DNA from: Devosia sp.
GTDB lineage: Bacteria > Pseudomonadota > Alphaproteobacteria > Rhizobiales > Devosiaceae
Direction of reading: 5' to 3'
DNA length: 64,000 bases
Assembly: GCF_028290435.1 (NCBI RefSeq)
Contig: NZ_JAQGJV010000025.1
Span: forward strand, 33,349 to 97,348
This document shows, piece by piece, positions 9,311 to 18,789 of the stretch. Position numbers and translations under genes: made by a program. How positions within the stretch are numbered: the first letter of the stretch is position 1; the number at the start of each line of letters is the position of its first letter. The notes under the pieces are model-generated. The model did not search any database. It was not told the DNA's origin and saw only the letters and a program-made list of their open reading frames with translations.

Positions 9311-10564
9311 ATGATGAAGAATTGGATGCTGATGACCACGGCGATTGCGACCGCAGGACTGATGTCCATGCCGGTGCAAGCCGAGGATTTGAATCTGTGG
9401 GTACGCACCTCCTCCGCCGGCGTGCTCGAAAAGCTCGCCGACCTCTACAATGCCAGCCATGACGACAAGGTGGTCATCACTGGCATCACCGCCGAACAGA
9501 TGGTGCCCAAGCTTGGTGCGTCGATCGCCGCTGGCGCAGCGCCAGACGGCGCAGTGCTCGACCTGATTTATCTGCCGACATTTGCAGCCACCGATAGCCT
9601 CGAAGACCTCACCGATTTCATCGACGGCTTGCCTTATGCCGCCGCGTTGAGCCCGTCCCATATCCGTCTCGCCACGTTTGATGGCAAGAAGTACGGCGTG
9701 CCGGCGCTGCCGGATGCCTCGATCATTGCCTATAACAAGGATCTCTTTGCCAAGGCGGGTCTCGATCCGGAAAAGGCACCGGCCTCGCTGGCTGAAATCG
9801 CCGAGGACGCCAAGAAGATCACCGCACTTGGCAATGACACCTACGGCCTGTTCTTTGTGGCAAGTTCGGGCAGCTGGCTGGTTTATGACTTCACGCCCCA
9901 TATCTGGGCTGCCGGAGCCGATATCCTTTCCGAAGATGGCCGCACGGCCACGATTGACACGCCGGCGATGCGCGCGACGCTGGCCGCCTATAATGACATG
10001 TGGAAAGCCGGCGCCATTCATCCGACCTCCCGTTCGGGCGTCGGCAATGATGCTGTCGCGGCCTTCGCCTCGGGTAAGGTCGGCGTGCTGATGACGGGCT
10101 CCTACATCGTCAACCTGATGACCAGCCAGTACCCGGACGTCAATTTCGGCGTCGCGGCAATTCCGGGGCCGGATGGTGGCGCATCCAGCTTTGCCGGTGG
10201 CGATACCCTTTCCCTGATGAAGGGCATCAGCCCCGAGAAGAAGGCCGTGGCCGAGAGCTTTATCGACTTCTACATGCAGCCTGAACAACAGGTGCTGATT
10301 ACCAAAGAGTCGGGCATGCCCCCTCGTACGGACCTGGCCAAAGAGGCCTATGGTGCGTTCGATCCGCGCAATCTGGTCGCCTATGACATCCTGGCCAGCG
10401 CCAAGACCCCCTATACCTATGCGTCCGACGAACTGTTCGTCGCTCGCACCGGTCCATGGGTCAATCTGCTGCAGTCGGCGATCTTTGACGGCAAGATCGA
10501 TGAGGCCATCGCCAAGGCCCAGGCAGATTTTACCCGCATTCTCGATCGCACCAATCCCAAGTAA
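9311..10564 (+). CDS. Sugar ABC transporter substrate-binding protein (CUT1 family)
   Basis: A 417-residue extracellular solute-binding protein of the family 1/UgpB-MalE type. It starts with a signal peptide (cleavage after PVQA-ED) and a GGGAAGGGACG ribosome-binding region. Family-like segments are KKYGVPALPDASIIAYNKDL and the C-terminal FIDFYMQPEQQ. It is the first gene of a plus-strand operon with two permeases, a GH127 glycosidase and an ATPase, and probably captures L-arabinofuranose-containing oligosaccharides in the periplasm. The substrate is inferred from the glycosidase only. The LacI-like operators lie about 135-225 bases upstream. Confidence 0.88.
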   Translation: MMKNWMLMTTAIATAGLMSMPVQAEDLNLWVRTSSAGVLEKLADLYNASHDDKVVITGITAEQMVPKLGASIAAGAAPDGAVLDLIYLPTFAATDSLEDLTDFIDGLPYAAALSPSHIRLATFDGKKYGVPALPDASIIAYNKDLFAKAGLDPEKAPASLAEIAEDAKKITALGNDTYGLFFVASSGSWLVYDFTPHIWAAGADILSEDGRTATIDTPAMRATLAAYNDMWKAGAIHPTSRSGVGNDAVAAFASGKVGVLMTGSYIVNLMTSQYPDVNFGVAAIPGPDGGASSFAGGDTLSLMKGISPEKKAVAESFIDFYMQPEQQVLITKESGMPPRTDLAKEAYGAFDPRNLVAYDILASAKTPYTYASDELFVARTGPWVNLLQSAIFDGKIDEAIAKAQADFTRILDRTNPK

Positions 10565-10582
10565 CGCTCCTCCCGAAGCGTG

Positions 10583-10609
10583 GGCGGGCGGAACCCTGTT
10601 CCGTCCGCC
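10583..10609 (+). terminator. Hairpin between binding-protein and permease genes
   Basis: GGCGGGCGGAAC and GTTCCGTCCGCC form a 12-bp stem (one G-U pair) with a three-base loop, 18 bases after the binding-protein stop. There is no U-tract. It probably attenuates or stabilises the transcript so that the binding protein is made in excess. Confidence 0.6.
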
Positions 10610-10639
10610 GTCTGATCCGCCAGTACGGAGTGACCTATC

Positions 10640-11548
10640 TTGACCGTGCCTCTAGACCAGCCGGCACCCCACACGCGCGAGCCGCACCAGTGGTTGGGCG
10701 CCTTCTTTATCGTACCAAGCCTCATCATGATCGGCGTCTTCTTCATCGTACCGCTGCTGATGACGGTGTGGATGAGCCTGCATGATTGGCCTTTGCTGGG
10801 TCGCTCGAGCTTCATCGGCCTCGGCAATTTTGTCGAGATCATGGGTGATAGCCAGCTGTGGAACAGCGTTGGCTTCACCATGCTCTATACGGTGCTGGTG
10901 ACGCTGGCCCTGTTTGCCGTGGCGTTCCCGCTGGCGCTGCTGGTCGATCGGCCACTGCGCGCCGCCGGATTTTTCCGGACCATTTATTTCATGCCGGTGG
11001 TCATCGGCTTTGGCGCGGCCTCAACGCTCTGGCTCTGGCTGCTCAATCCCGATAGCGGCGTTTTCGCTCAGCTGTTGCGCAGCCTGCATCTGGTCAGCGC
11101 GGCGCCTCGGCCGATCGAAAGCTTTTGGCCCGCGCTCGGCGTCATCATTCTCATGGTGGTGTGGAAGAGCGCCGGTTTCACCATGGTGATCCTGCTCACG
11201 GGCCTGCAAAGCGTGCCGGGCGAAATCATCGAGGCAGCCAAGATCGATGGCGCCAATGCCTGGAGTCGTTTTCGCAACATCACCCTGCCGCTGATGCGCA
11301 ATTCGGTGCTGCTGGCGCTGGTGCTCAACGTCACCTCATCCATGCTCGCCTTCGATCAGTTCTTCGTCATTACTCAAGGCGGGCCGCAGAACTCGACCAT
11401 CACGGCGGTGTTCCAGATCTATCTGGCCTCATTCAGTTCCTATCGCCTGGGCTATGGCTCGGCGCTGTCGCTGGTCCTGCTCGTGGTTCTGGTGGCGATC
11501 AGCTCGATCCAGCTCGCCTTCCTGCGCACCCGTCCGGAGGAAAGCTGA
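10640..11548 (+). CDS. Sugar ABC transporter permease (MalF/UgpA type)
   Basis: A 302-residue CUT1 permease with six membrane segments. The cytoplasmic EAA loop reads EAAKIDGANAWSRFRNITLP (about residues 197-216), which contacts the ATPase. The start is a TTG at 10640, preceded by ACGGAG at a good distance; a GTG two codons later is an alternative. The stop overlaps the ATG of the second permease (TGATG), showing coupling. It belongs to the LacI-linked operon and pairs with the next gene. Confidence 0.87.
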   Translation: MTVPLDQPAPHTREPHQWLGAFFIVPSLIMIGVFFIVPLLMTVWMSLHDWPLLGRSSFIGLGNFVEIMGDSQLWNSVGFTMLYTVLVTLALFAVAFPLALLVDRPLRAAGFFRTIYFMPVVIGFGAASTLWLWLLNPDSGVFAQLLRSLHLVSAAPRPIESFWPALGVIILMVVWKSAGFTMVILLTGLQSVPGEIIEAAKIDGANAWSRFRNITLPLMRNSVLLALVLNVTSSMLAFDQFFVITQGGPQNSTITAVFQIYLASFSSYRLGYGSALSLVLLVVLVAISSIQLAFLRTRPEES

Positions 11549-12423
11549 TGGCCGACCTTAGCCTCAACGCGCCGCTCAACCGCCAGTCCCGGCGCCAGCT
11601 CATCGGCACCATGGCATTCTACATCGTCGCGACGATCATCGCGGTGCTGTTCCTGCTACCGATGATCTGGTCCGTGGCCAATTCGTTCAAGCCACCAGCG
11701 GAGGCCCTCGCCAATCCGCTGGCGCTGTTTTCCAAGGCGTTCTCGCTCGACAATTATCGGCGGCTCGAAGGGGTTGGGGCGGGATGGTATGTCTATGTCG
11801 GCAATTCACTGATGATTGCCGCCGGCACGGTGCTGCTCACAGTTCTCATCGCAGTGCCGGCTGGTTATGGGTTTTCCAAGTTCCGCTTCCCCGGACAGAT
11901 CGTGCTGTTCGTGCTCATCATGGCCACTATGATGATCCCGTTCCAGTCGATCCTGACGCCGCTATTCCTGATCCTCAAGGCGCTCCGGCTGCAGAACAGT
12001 CTCGTGGGTTTGGTGCTGATCTACACGACGTTCCAACTGCCATTCTCCATCTTCATGATGCGCAACGCCTTCGATGCCGTGCCCAAGGCGCTGATCGAAG
12101 CCGCGCGGATCGATGGCGCATCGCAATGGACCATCCTGCGCCGCATCATGATCCCCATCGCCTTTCCGGGCGTGGCGACCGTGGCGCTGTTCGCCTTCCT
12201 CAACTCGTGGAATGAGTTTTTGGCGGCGCTGATCTTCCTGTCGGACCAGAACAAATTCACCTTGCCGATCATGCTGGTGAACGTCTCGTCCGGTATTTAC
12301 GGCATCATCGACTGGGGCGCACTCCAGGCCGGTGTCACCGTCACGATGATCCCCTGTCTCATCCTCTTCCTCCTGCTGCAGCGCTACTACGTCCGCGGCA
12401 TGACGGCCGGCGCCGTCAAATAA
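11548..12423 (+). CDS. Sugar ABC transporter permease (MalG/UgpE type)
   Basis: A 291-residue CUT1 permease with six membrane segments and the EAA loop EAARIDGASQWTILRRIMIP near residues 190-209. The ATG at 11548 overlaps the stop of the first permease and follows a GGAGGAAAG site; a longer upstream frame is only read-through of the previous gene. Together with that permease it forms the membrane channel of the importer. Confidence 0.88.
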   Translation: MADLSLNAPLNRQSRRQLIGTMAFYIVATIIAVLFLLPMIWSVANSFKPPAEALANPLALFSKAFSLDNYRRLEGVGAGWYVYVGNSLMIAAGTVLLTVLIAVPAGYGFSKFRFPGQIVLFVLIMATMMIPFQSILTPLFLILKALRLQNSLVGLVLIYTTFQLPFSIFMMRNAFDAVPKALIEAARIDGASQWTILRRIMIPIAFPGVATVALFAFLNSWNEFLAALIFLSDQNKFTLPIMLVNVSSGIYGIIDWGALQAGVTVTMIPCLILFLLLQRYYVRGMTAGAVK

Positions 12424-12445
12424 CTCTCTTCCGAAAGTTTGCCTC

Positions 12446-14374
12446 ATGACTGACCAATCCACACGCGCGCGCCTCGATCGCTATGTTCCTGTCGATCACG
12501 CCAAGGTCGATTTCACCGGCGGCTTCTGGGAGAGCTGGAGTGAAACGGTGCGCAAGGTGACCGTGCCGACCCAGCACATGCGACTCGATGAGGAGCGCTT
12601 CCTCGAAGTGCTCAATTTCGATCAGCCCCCGGCCGATCTGGCACGCCCGATTCAGCCGTCCGGGCTGTCGATGCAGCACTTCTTCGATAGCGATTTCGGC
12701 AAATGGATCGAGGCGGCCAGCTACACCCTCAAGGCCCATCCCAATCCGGCGCTCGAAGCCAAGATTGACGATATCGTCGACAAGCTGGCCAAGGGGCAGA
12801 TGAAGGATGGCTACCTCAACTCCTGGTTCATCCGCCGCGAGCCGGACAAGCGCTGGACCAATTTGCGCGACCTGCACGAAATGTATTCGATGGGACATCT
12901 GCTGGAGGGCGCGGTCGCCTATTTCGAGGCGACCGGCAAGCGCCGGTTCCTCGACGTCATGACCAAAGCCGTCGATCATATCGACGCGACCTTCGGGCCC
13001 GAGCCCGGCAAGCTGCGCGGCTATGACGCCCATGAGGAAATCGAACTGGCGCTGGTCAAGCTCTACCGGGTGAGCAAGGATCCCAAGCATCTCAGGCTCG
13101 CCAAATACTTTGTCGATGAGCGTGGCCAGCAACCGTCTTACTATGACGACGAAGCCCGCCGCCGCGGCGAGGATCCGGCCAAGTATCACTATGGCCAGAA
13201 CTATGAATACAGTCAGGCCCATCGCCCGGTGCGCGAGCAGACGCAAGTGGTTGGGCACGCCGTCCGGGCGATGTATCTGTTCTCGGCCATGGTGGACCTT
13301 GCGTCTGAGACAAGCGATCTGACGCTGCTGGCGGCCTGTGACCGGCTGTTCGACAACCTGACCGGACGCCAGCTTTATGTGACCGGGGGGCTTGGCCCAT
13401 CGGGCGCCAATGAGGGTTTTACCCGCGAATACGACCTGCCCAATGAAAGCGCTTATGCGGAAACCTGCGCGGCCATCGCGCTGGCCTTCTGGGGGCATCG
13501 CATGGCGCAGATCGATCTCGACAGCCGTTATACCGACCACGTCGAACTGGCGATCTTTAATGGTGCGCTCTCGGGCATCGCCCGCGATGGCGAGCACTAT
13601 TTCTATGAGAATGTTCTGGAAAGCCATGGCCAGCACCAACGCTGGAAGTGGCACTACTGCCCATGCTGCCCGACCAACATCGCCCGGCTGATCGCCTCGC
13701 TTGGGAGCTATTTCTACACCACCAAGCCTGATGAACTGGCGGTCCATCTCTACGGCGCCAACACCGCCGAGGCGGAAATCGCGGGTCAGACCGTGCGTAT
13801 TGCGCAGGTCACGGCCTATCCGTGGGATGGCGATATCGCGCTGACGGTCGATCCCGTCACTCCGGCGCATTTCACGGTGCGCTTGCGCCTGCCCGGCTGG
13901 TGCAGCAAGGCGGAGGTGTGGGTCAATGGCAATGCGGTTGATGTCGCCGCAGCGCGCAAGGGCTATCTCGCTATTGAGCGCGAATGGGCGGCGGGGGACG
14001 TTATTCGTCTGTCATTGGATATGCCGGTCCAGCGCCTCTATGCCCATCCCGAGGTGAGCGAAGATGCCGGGCGCGTGGCGCTCAAGCGCGGGCCGGTGGT
14101 CTACTGCGTGGAGCAAGCCGATATCGGGTTTGCTCCACAACGCCTTTCCCTGCCGGCCGAGGCGGCGATCAGTCATTCGTTCGACGCAGACCTGCTCGGA
14201 GGGGCAGTGCGTCTCTCGGCGCCGGCCAGCAAGGCCAGCGACGCAGGCTGGGACGGCAAACTGTACCAGCGCAGTCGCCCGTCGAAGGAAGCCGCAACGC
14301 TCACCGCAATTCCGTATCACCTTTGGGCCAACCGCCAGGCCGGCGGCATGCTCGTCTGGCTCCGGGAGCAATAG
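12446..14374 (+). CDS. Glycoside hydrolase family 127 beta-L-arabinofuranosidase
   Basis: A 642-residue enzyme of the GH127 (formerly DUF1680) family, which removes non-reducing beta-L-arabinofuranose units. The family's zinc/nucleophile residues are recognisable: ETC at residues 339-341 and a CC pair at 407-408 within [10 protein letters not shown], matching Glu338, Cys340, Cys417 and Cys418 of the Bifidobacterium longum enzyme HypBA1. The glutamate in the [14 protein letters not shown] region is a plausible acid/base. There is no signal peptide, so it acts on imported sugars in the cytoplasm. It lies between the permeases and the ATPase of the transporter, a strong hint that the importer takes up arabinofuranosides. 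Confidence 0.9.
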   Translation: MTDQSTRARLDRYVPVDHAKVDFTGGFWESWSETVRKVTVPTQHMRLDEERFLEVLNFDQPPADLARPIQPSGLSMQHFFDSDFGKWIEAASYTLKAHPNPALEAKIDDIVDKLAKGQMKDGYLNSWFIRREPDKRWTNLRDLHEMYSMGHLLEGAVAYFEATGKRRFLDVMTKAVDHIDATFGPEPGKLRGYDAHEEIELALVKLYRVSKDPKHLRLAKYFVDERGQQPSYYDDEARRRGEDPAKYHYGQNYEYSQAHRPVREQTQVVGHAVRAMYLFSAMVDLASETSDLTLLAACDRLFDNLTGRQLYVTGGLGPSGANEGFTREYDLPNESAYAETCAAIALAFWGHRMAQIDLDSRYTDHVELAIFNGALSGIARDGEHYFYENVLESHGQHQRWKWHYCPCCPTNIARLIASLGSYFYTTKPDELAVHLYGANTAEAEIAGQTVRIAQVTAYPWDGDIALTVDPVTPAHFTVRLRLPGWCSKAEVWVNGNAVDVAAARKGYLAIEREWAAGDVIRLSLDMPVQRLYAHPEVSEDAGRVALKRGPVVYCVEQADIGFAPQRLSLPAEAAISHSFDADLLGGAVRLSAPASKASDAGWDGKLYQRSRPSKEAATLTAIPYHLWANRQAGGMLVWLREQ

Positions 14375-14382
14375 GAAACATC

Positions 14383-15489
<1,107 letters not shown>

Positions 15490-15560
15490 GACGTACGCAG
15501 TTTTCGCTGAACGGTCGACACGGACGCCTTGCTGACGGGCTCCTCTGGTGCCACAGAGCA

Positions 15561-15580
15561 GGAGGCGGCCTTTCGCCTCC
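15561..15580 (+). terminator. Terminator-like hairpin after the GH127 operon
   Basis: GGAGGCG and CGCCTCC form a perfect 7-bp stem with a six-base loop, about 70 bases after the last stop of the sugar operon. It lacks a U-tract. The rest of the 250-base gap to the tetR-like gene shows no gene. Confidence 0.4.
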
Positions 15581-15741
15581 GCGGTCGACCAGTTCGGTCA
15601 TGCGAGCACAGCACAGGAATGCCGGCAGACCTGTCTCACAAAATGTGGTCAGTGGGCACTGCTCAGATTGGCCCGCGTCCTTCGGGATCGAAACCATCCA
15701 AATTCTTGACAACTCAGTCTTGAATTACTACATCCTCGCTC

Positions 15742-16305
15742 ATGGCTAGACGAAGAGAGTTTGATCGCGAAGCAGCATTGGGGAACGCCATTTCGGCGTT
15801 CGCCGAGCACGGCTATGAAGGCACCTCGACCGACAAGTTGCTGGACGCCATGAATATCAGCCGCCAAAGCCTCTACAATACCTATGGCGATAAGCGGCAG
15901 CTTTATCTGGAAGCGTTGCAGACCTATGCGGCCCAGAGCATAGCCGAGCAGCTGCAGTCGCTCAATGGCGGCTCGCCGCTCAAGGGTATCGAGTCAATGC
16001 TCAATGCCTTTATTCTCCGGCCTTCCAAGAGTTGCCTAGGGGTCAGCGCCGTCTGCGAGTTCGGCCATAGGGACCCCGAGATTGCCATGCTGAACGACAC
16101 CGCAGCCAGGGCCCTGCGCGCCGCACTCGAGCGGCGGATCTCGGAGGGAAAGGCATCTGGCGAGATCGATGCAGGCATCAACGAAACGGCGGCGGCCCAC
16201 TTCGTTATGGCGACCCTCTCGGGGATAAAGGTTGCGGCCCGTGGCGGCGCGCCCCTCGAAGCCCTCCGAGACATTATGCGCCTGGCGCTGAGGAGTTTGG
16301 CCTAG
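15742..16305 (+). CDS. TetR-family transcriptional regulator
   Basis: A 187-residue repressor. The N-terminal helix-turn-helix includes ISAFAEHGYEGTSTDKLLDA and the recognition-helix segment MNISRQSLYNTYGDKRQLY (about residues 12-60). The C-terminal ligand-binding domain is of the type in regulators next to short-chain dehydrogenases. It lies directly upstream of the SDR gene on the same strand, with a palindrome in between, so it probably represses that gene. The inducer is unknown. Confidence 0.85.
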   Translation: MARRREFDREAALGNAISAFAEHGYEGTSTDKLLDAMNISRQSLYNTYGDKRQLYLEALQTYAAQSIAEQLQSLNGGSPLKGIESMLNAFILRPSKSCLGVSAVCEFGHRDPEIAMLNDTAARALRAALERRISEGKASGEIDAGINETAAAHFVMATLSGIKVAARGGAPLEALRDIMRLALRSLA

Positions 16306-16346
16306 AGCTTCAAAGCAAGCTCCGCATGCTTCCGCACGCCCTTTTT

Positions 16347-16366
16347 TAGACTGAATAGTCTATAAT
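16347..16366 (+). promoter_or_regulatory. Palindromic operator overlapping a -10 element upstream of the SDR gene
   Basis: TAGACT and AGTCTA form a 16-bp palindrome with a four-base spacer (16347-16362). It runs straight into TATAAT (16361-16366), an ideal -10 hexamer 27 bases before the SDR start; the -35 is poor. The position fits repression by the upstream TetR-like protein. Confidence 0.55.
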
Positions 16367-16392
16367 TTCTATACCAACCAAGAGAGAAGACG

Positions 16393-17211
16393 ATGACCAA
16401 GACCATCTTCATCACGGGCACCAGCAGTGGCCTCGGGAAATTGACGGCAATGCATTTTGCCAAGGCGGGCTGGAACGTTGCGGCCAGCATGCGGACGCCG
16501 GAAAAGGAAACCGAGCTGACGGGATATGACAACATCAGGCTGTTCAAGCTGGACGTGACCGATGTGGCGCAGGTCCAAGCGGCCACTGAGGCGGCAATTG
16601 CTACGTTTGGCAAGGTCGACGTCGTCGTCAACAATGCTGGCGCTGGCTCCTATGGCCCGCTGGAATTTGCGAACGAGGAGACCATCGACTGGCAATTCGC
16701 CCTCAATGTGCGTGGCCCGATCAATGTCATCCGCAGCTTCCTGCCCCATTTCCGCGCCAACAAGGGCGGCATGTTCATCAATATCAGCTCGTTCATGGGG
16801 GTCACCACTGCGGTGCCGACCGGCTCACTGTACAACATGTCAAAATTCGCGCTCGAAGGCCTGACTGAAGGCCTTTACTATGAACTCAAGCCCCTCAATA
16901 TCGAACTTCGCCTGATCGAACAGGGAGGATCGAAGGGCAATAATTTCCTCGACAGCGTCGTGTTCAATACGCATTCCGGGATCACCGACTACGACGCCAT
17001 GCTCGGCAAGGTGCAGGCTATGTTCGCCTCCGCTAAAGACGCAGCTTTGGATGATCCACAGGACATTGTGGATGAAATCCACGCTTTGGCGACGGGCGAA
17101 AACCAGAGGTTCAGGACGCTGGTCGGCCGGGCGGGCAAGGACTTGATGGCACTGCGCAACAGCGTGCCGATCGAAGAGTATCTGGCGAAAATTGCGGCCA
17201 ATTTCGCATAG
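16393..17211 (+). CDS. Short-chain dehydrogenase/reductase (classical SDR)
   Basis: A 272-residue NAD(P)-dependent oxidoreductase. It has the cofactor motif TGTSSGLG near residues 9-16, the structural NNAG motif (VVVNNAGAG) near residue 80, a catalytic serine in INISSF, and the active-site YxxxK in YNMSK. The GAGAGAAG ribosome-binding site lies just before the ATG. Substrate cannot be read from the sequence; this type often acts on small ketones or aldehydes, with a TetR regulator alongside. Confidence 0.88.
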   Translation: MTKTIFITGTSSGLGKLTAMHFAKAGWNVAASMRTPEKETELTGYDNIRLFKLDVTDVAQVQAATEAAIATFGKVDVVVNNAGAGSYGPLEFANEETIDWQFALNVRGPINVIRSFLPHFRANKGGMFINISSFMGVTTAVPTGSLYNMSKFALEGLTEGLYYELKPLNIELRLIEQGGSKGNNFLDSVVFNTHSGITDYDAMLGKVQAMFASAKDAALDDPQDIVDEIHALATGENQRFRTLVGRAGKDLMALRNSVPIEEYLAKIAANFA

Positions 17212-17391
17212 ATAGCCAAATTAGGACGGCGGTCGTACGGGACGTGCCGCTGTCGTCTCGCTTCGATTCGGCAAGTCTGGACCGCCGATCGCTAATCTGT
17301 AGGTTCGCGTCCCACGGACATTGAATGCAAGCCCATTGAGCGACAGATTTTACCCAGCGCGGGCACCGACCCGCTACGGCAGGAATGGGGC

Positions 17392-17428
17392 GCTTCGCCG
17401 ACGACGGCCCAATGATCGTCGGCGAAGC
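17392..17428 (-). repeat. 13-bp perfect inverted repeat
   Basis: GCTTCGCCGACGA (17392-17404) and TCGTCGGCGAAGC (17416-17428) are perfect inverted arms around an 11-base loop. It starts nine bases beyond the stop of the integrase remnant on the minus strand. It may be that gene's old terminator (without a U-tract) or a recombination-site remnant. The remaining sequence from 17212 to 17391 shows nothing recognisable. Confidence 0.55.
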
Positions 17429-17436
17429 CGCTAAGG

Positions 17437-17645
17437 TCAAATTTCAGTATCCTCGGACAGCGAGAGGGCGTCATCGACGTCCACGCCGAGATATTGATCG
17501 GGGGCCGATGGTCGATCCGGCCACCAACGTACCAAACTTGATCTTCACCAGGTCGCAGCCCCCGAAGCTTGCTATCGATCGCGAGGTCGAAGGACGCGCG
17601 GTCTCTCATCCTGCCTTCACGGTCGAGAATGAAGCGGATCGACTA
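17437..17645 (-). pseudogene. Tyrosine recombinase/integrase remnant
   Basis: On the minus strand, about 17645-17570 reads IRFILDREGRMRDRASFDL and continues AIDSKLRG. A frame change follows, giving CDLVKIKFGTLVAG. A second change then gives QYLGVDVDDALSLSEDTEI up to a TGA at 17437-17439. These are the start (DLAIDSKLRGCDLVxIKxGDLVxG) and the extreme C-terminus (YLGVDVxDAL) of a common proteobacterial tyrosine integrase, but about 80 codons between them, including the catalytic HxxR and H/W residues, are missing. It is therefore an internally deleted, frameshifted relic. Recognition is from memory of the family. Confidence 0.75.
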
Positions 17646-17953
17646 AATCTGTCTTACTTTTGGAGCGCGCTTAGCGCCAACCTGCCTGCCCGCATTCCAG
17701 GCCTGCTGCGGCAAAGCGGCCGAAAGAGAAACGATTTGGCAACGTTAGGAGCGGCGGGGGCCGACCCCATTGCTGCCCTAGGACCTTAGTCGTCAGGTTC
17801 CTAAAAGCGGACCTGCGATCAGCGAACCGGTTGCGCGCCTGTATTCTGCATTGCAGACTGTAAGGTACTGGCCCTTCATTTTCTGTTTATTGAGACCACA
17901 GAACCGACTTCATTTCTGCAAGGCGCTTTCCTAGTGTGCGAGTTGGAGGGCAC
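17646..17953. other. Gap without recognisable gene
   Basis: About 300 bases between the integrase remnant and the membrane-protein gene. Short frames exist on both strands but none has a ribosome-binding site or family resemblance. It is probably further debris of the element that brought the integrase. Confidence 0.4.
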
Positions 17954-18469
17954 ATGCAGATTGCACCAAATCCAGCGACAAGTTTCTTGAGGCCCTTCGG
18001 GCTTCGAGCGCGACTTATTATTATCGCTTCAGGTTCTGCATGTTGGTTGCTGGTACTGTTGGCCCTTTATTTCGCAATCTTTTATGGCCCAAAATATACA
18101 AGCTGGCTCTTGCTGGGAGCCGTAATCAGCCTGGTGATGTTAGGGGGTCCTAAGCTTTCGTTCTTATTCTCGCGGCTCAGAGGCATCGACGCCGCACCAT
18201 ATCCTGAGGTGTTGGGGCATCGGTCAGAATTATTCAAATTTTCGTTGAGCGCGATTTTCATCGCCTATTGCGTGAGCGCCTTCCTTATTCCGGGGCCGCC
18301 CGAAGTTCGAGTTGCGATCGGAGCGGCATTGGCATTGGTGCCTGTGAGCGCTGAAATACTGCTGCCCACGCCGCAGAAGGCGCATCCACTCATATATAAA
18401 CTTCTTATTCTCGCCGCTGCCACGCCAATCGCCCTGGTTGCAGCTTGGCTCAGTGAAGCAGGCGGTTAA
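17954..18469 (+). CDS. Hypothetical four-helix membrane protein
   Basis: A 171-residue protein with four clear hydrophobic segments at about residues 22-45, 50-68, 98-115 and 145-165, so it is an inner-membrane protein. The ATG at 17954 follows GGAGGGC, a better start than the GTG at 17936. I do not recognise a family. Its DNA is visibly richer in A and T than neighbouring genes (for example TTATTATTATCGC near 18015), and it lies beside an integrase relic, so horizontal acquisition is likely. No partner gene is evident. Confidence 0.6.
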   Translation: MQIAPNPATSFLRPFGLRARLIIIASGSACWLLVLLALYFAIFYGPKYTSWLLLGAVISLVMLGGPKLSFLFSRLRGIDAAPYPEVLGHRSELFKFSLSAIFIAYCVSAFLIPGPPEVRVAIGAALALVPVSAEILLPTPQKAHPLIYKLLILAAATPIALVAAWLSEAGG

Positions 18470-18789
18470 TTTCGGCCTACACACTCGCGCATCAGATGAG
18501 GGGAACGGCTGCTCTTTGCCGCAACTGACTCGAAGCGGACTGACCGTTACCCACCCCGTTGCCGCCCAGCCGGAAACGAGCCGGTTTCAGTCGGAAGGCG
18601 CGATTTTTGTATGCTGCTCGGACGCCATATCGGGCTCTAAACTAGGCGAAATGTCGTCTATTCTAACTTGCGGTGACCCTGTCGTTACAAACGGGGCGAG
18701 TGGGTACGTCACGCAAGCATATGCCCTGATGTAATGGCCGCACGCCGATGATGAAGCACCAGAACGCCAAGGCGTGTCAGGTAGGCCGT
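18470..18789. other. Gap without recognisable gene
   Basis: About 320 bases between the convergent membrane-protein and sugar-binding-protein genes. Small frames are present on both strands, but none has family features or a convincing start. No hairpin with a U-tract was found. Confidence 0.4.

Noticed and set aside
9212..10288. Long open frame on the minus strand opposite the binding-protein gene
   Set aside because: It is a mirror frame of a clear transporter gene in GC-rich DNA; its protein text is low-complexity H/G/R and has no start signal.
12416..13870. 484-codon minus-strand frame opposite the GH127 gene
   Set aside because: The plus strand has a well-supported glycosidase with its catalytic cysteines; the antisense frame has no family features.
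17298..17318. GGTTCGCGTCCCAC, looking like a tRNA T-arm next to the integrase relic
   Set aside because: Position 58 is not A, the stem has a mismatch and no cloverleaf or acceptor stem can be drawn upstream.
17385..17789. 134-codon plus-strand frame over the integrase remnant
   Set aside because: It is the antisense shadow of the relic; the minus strand gives the recognisable integrase text.
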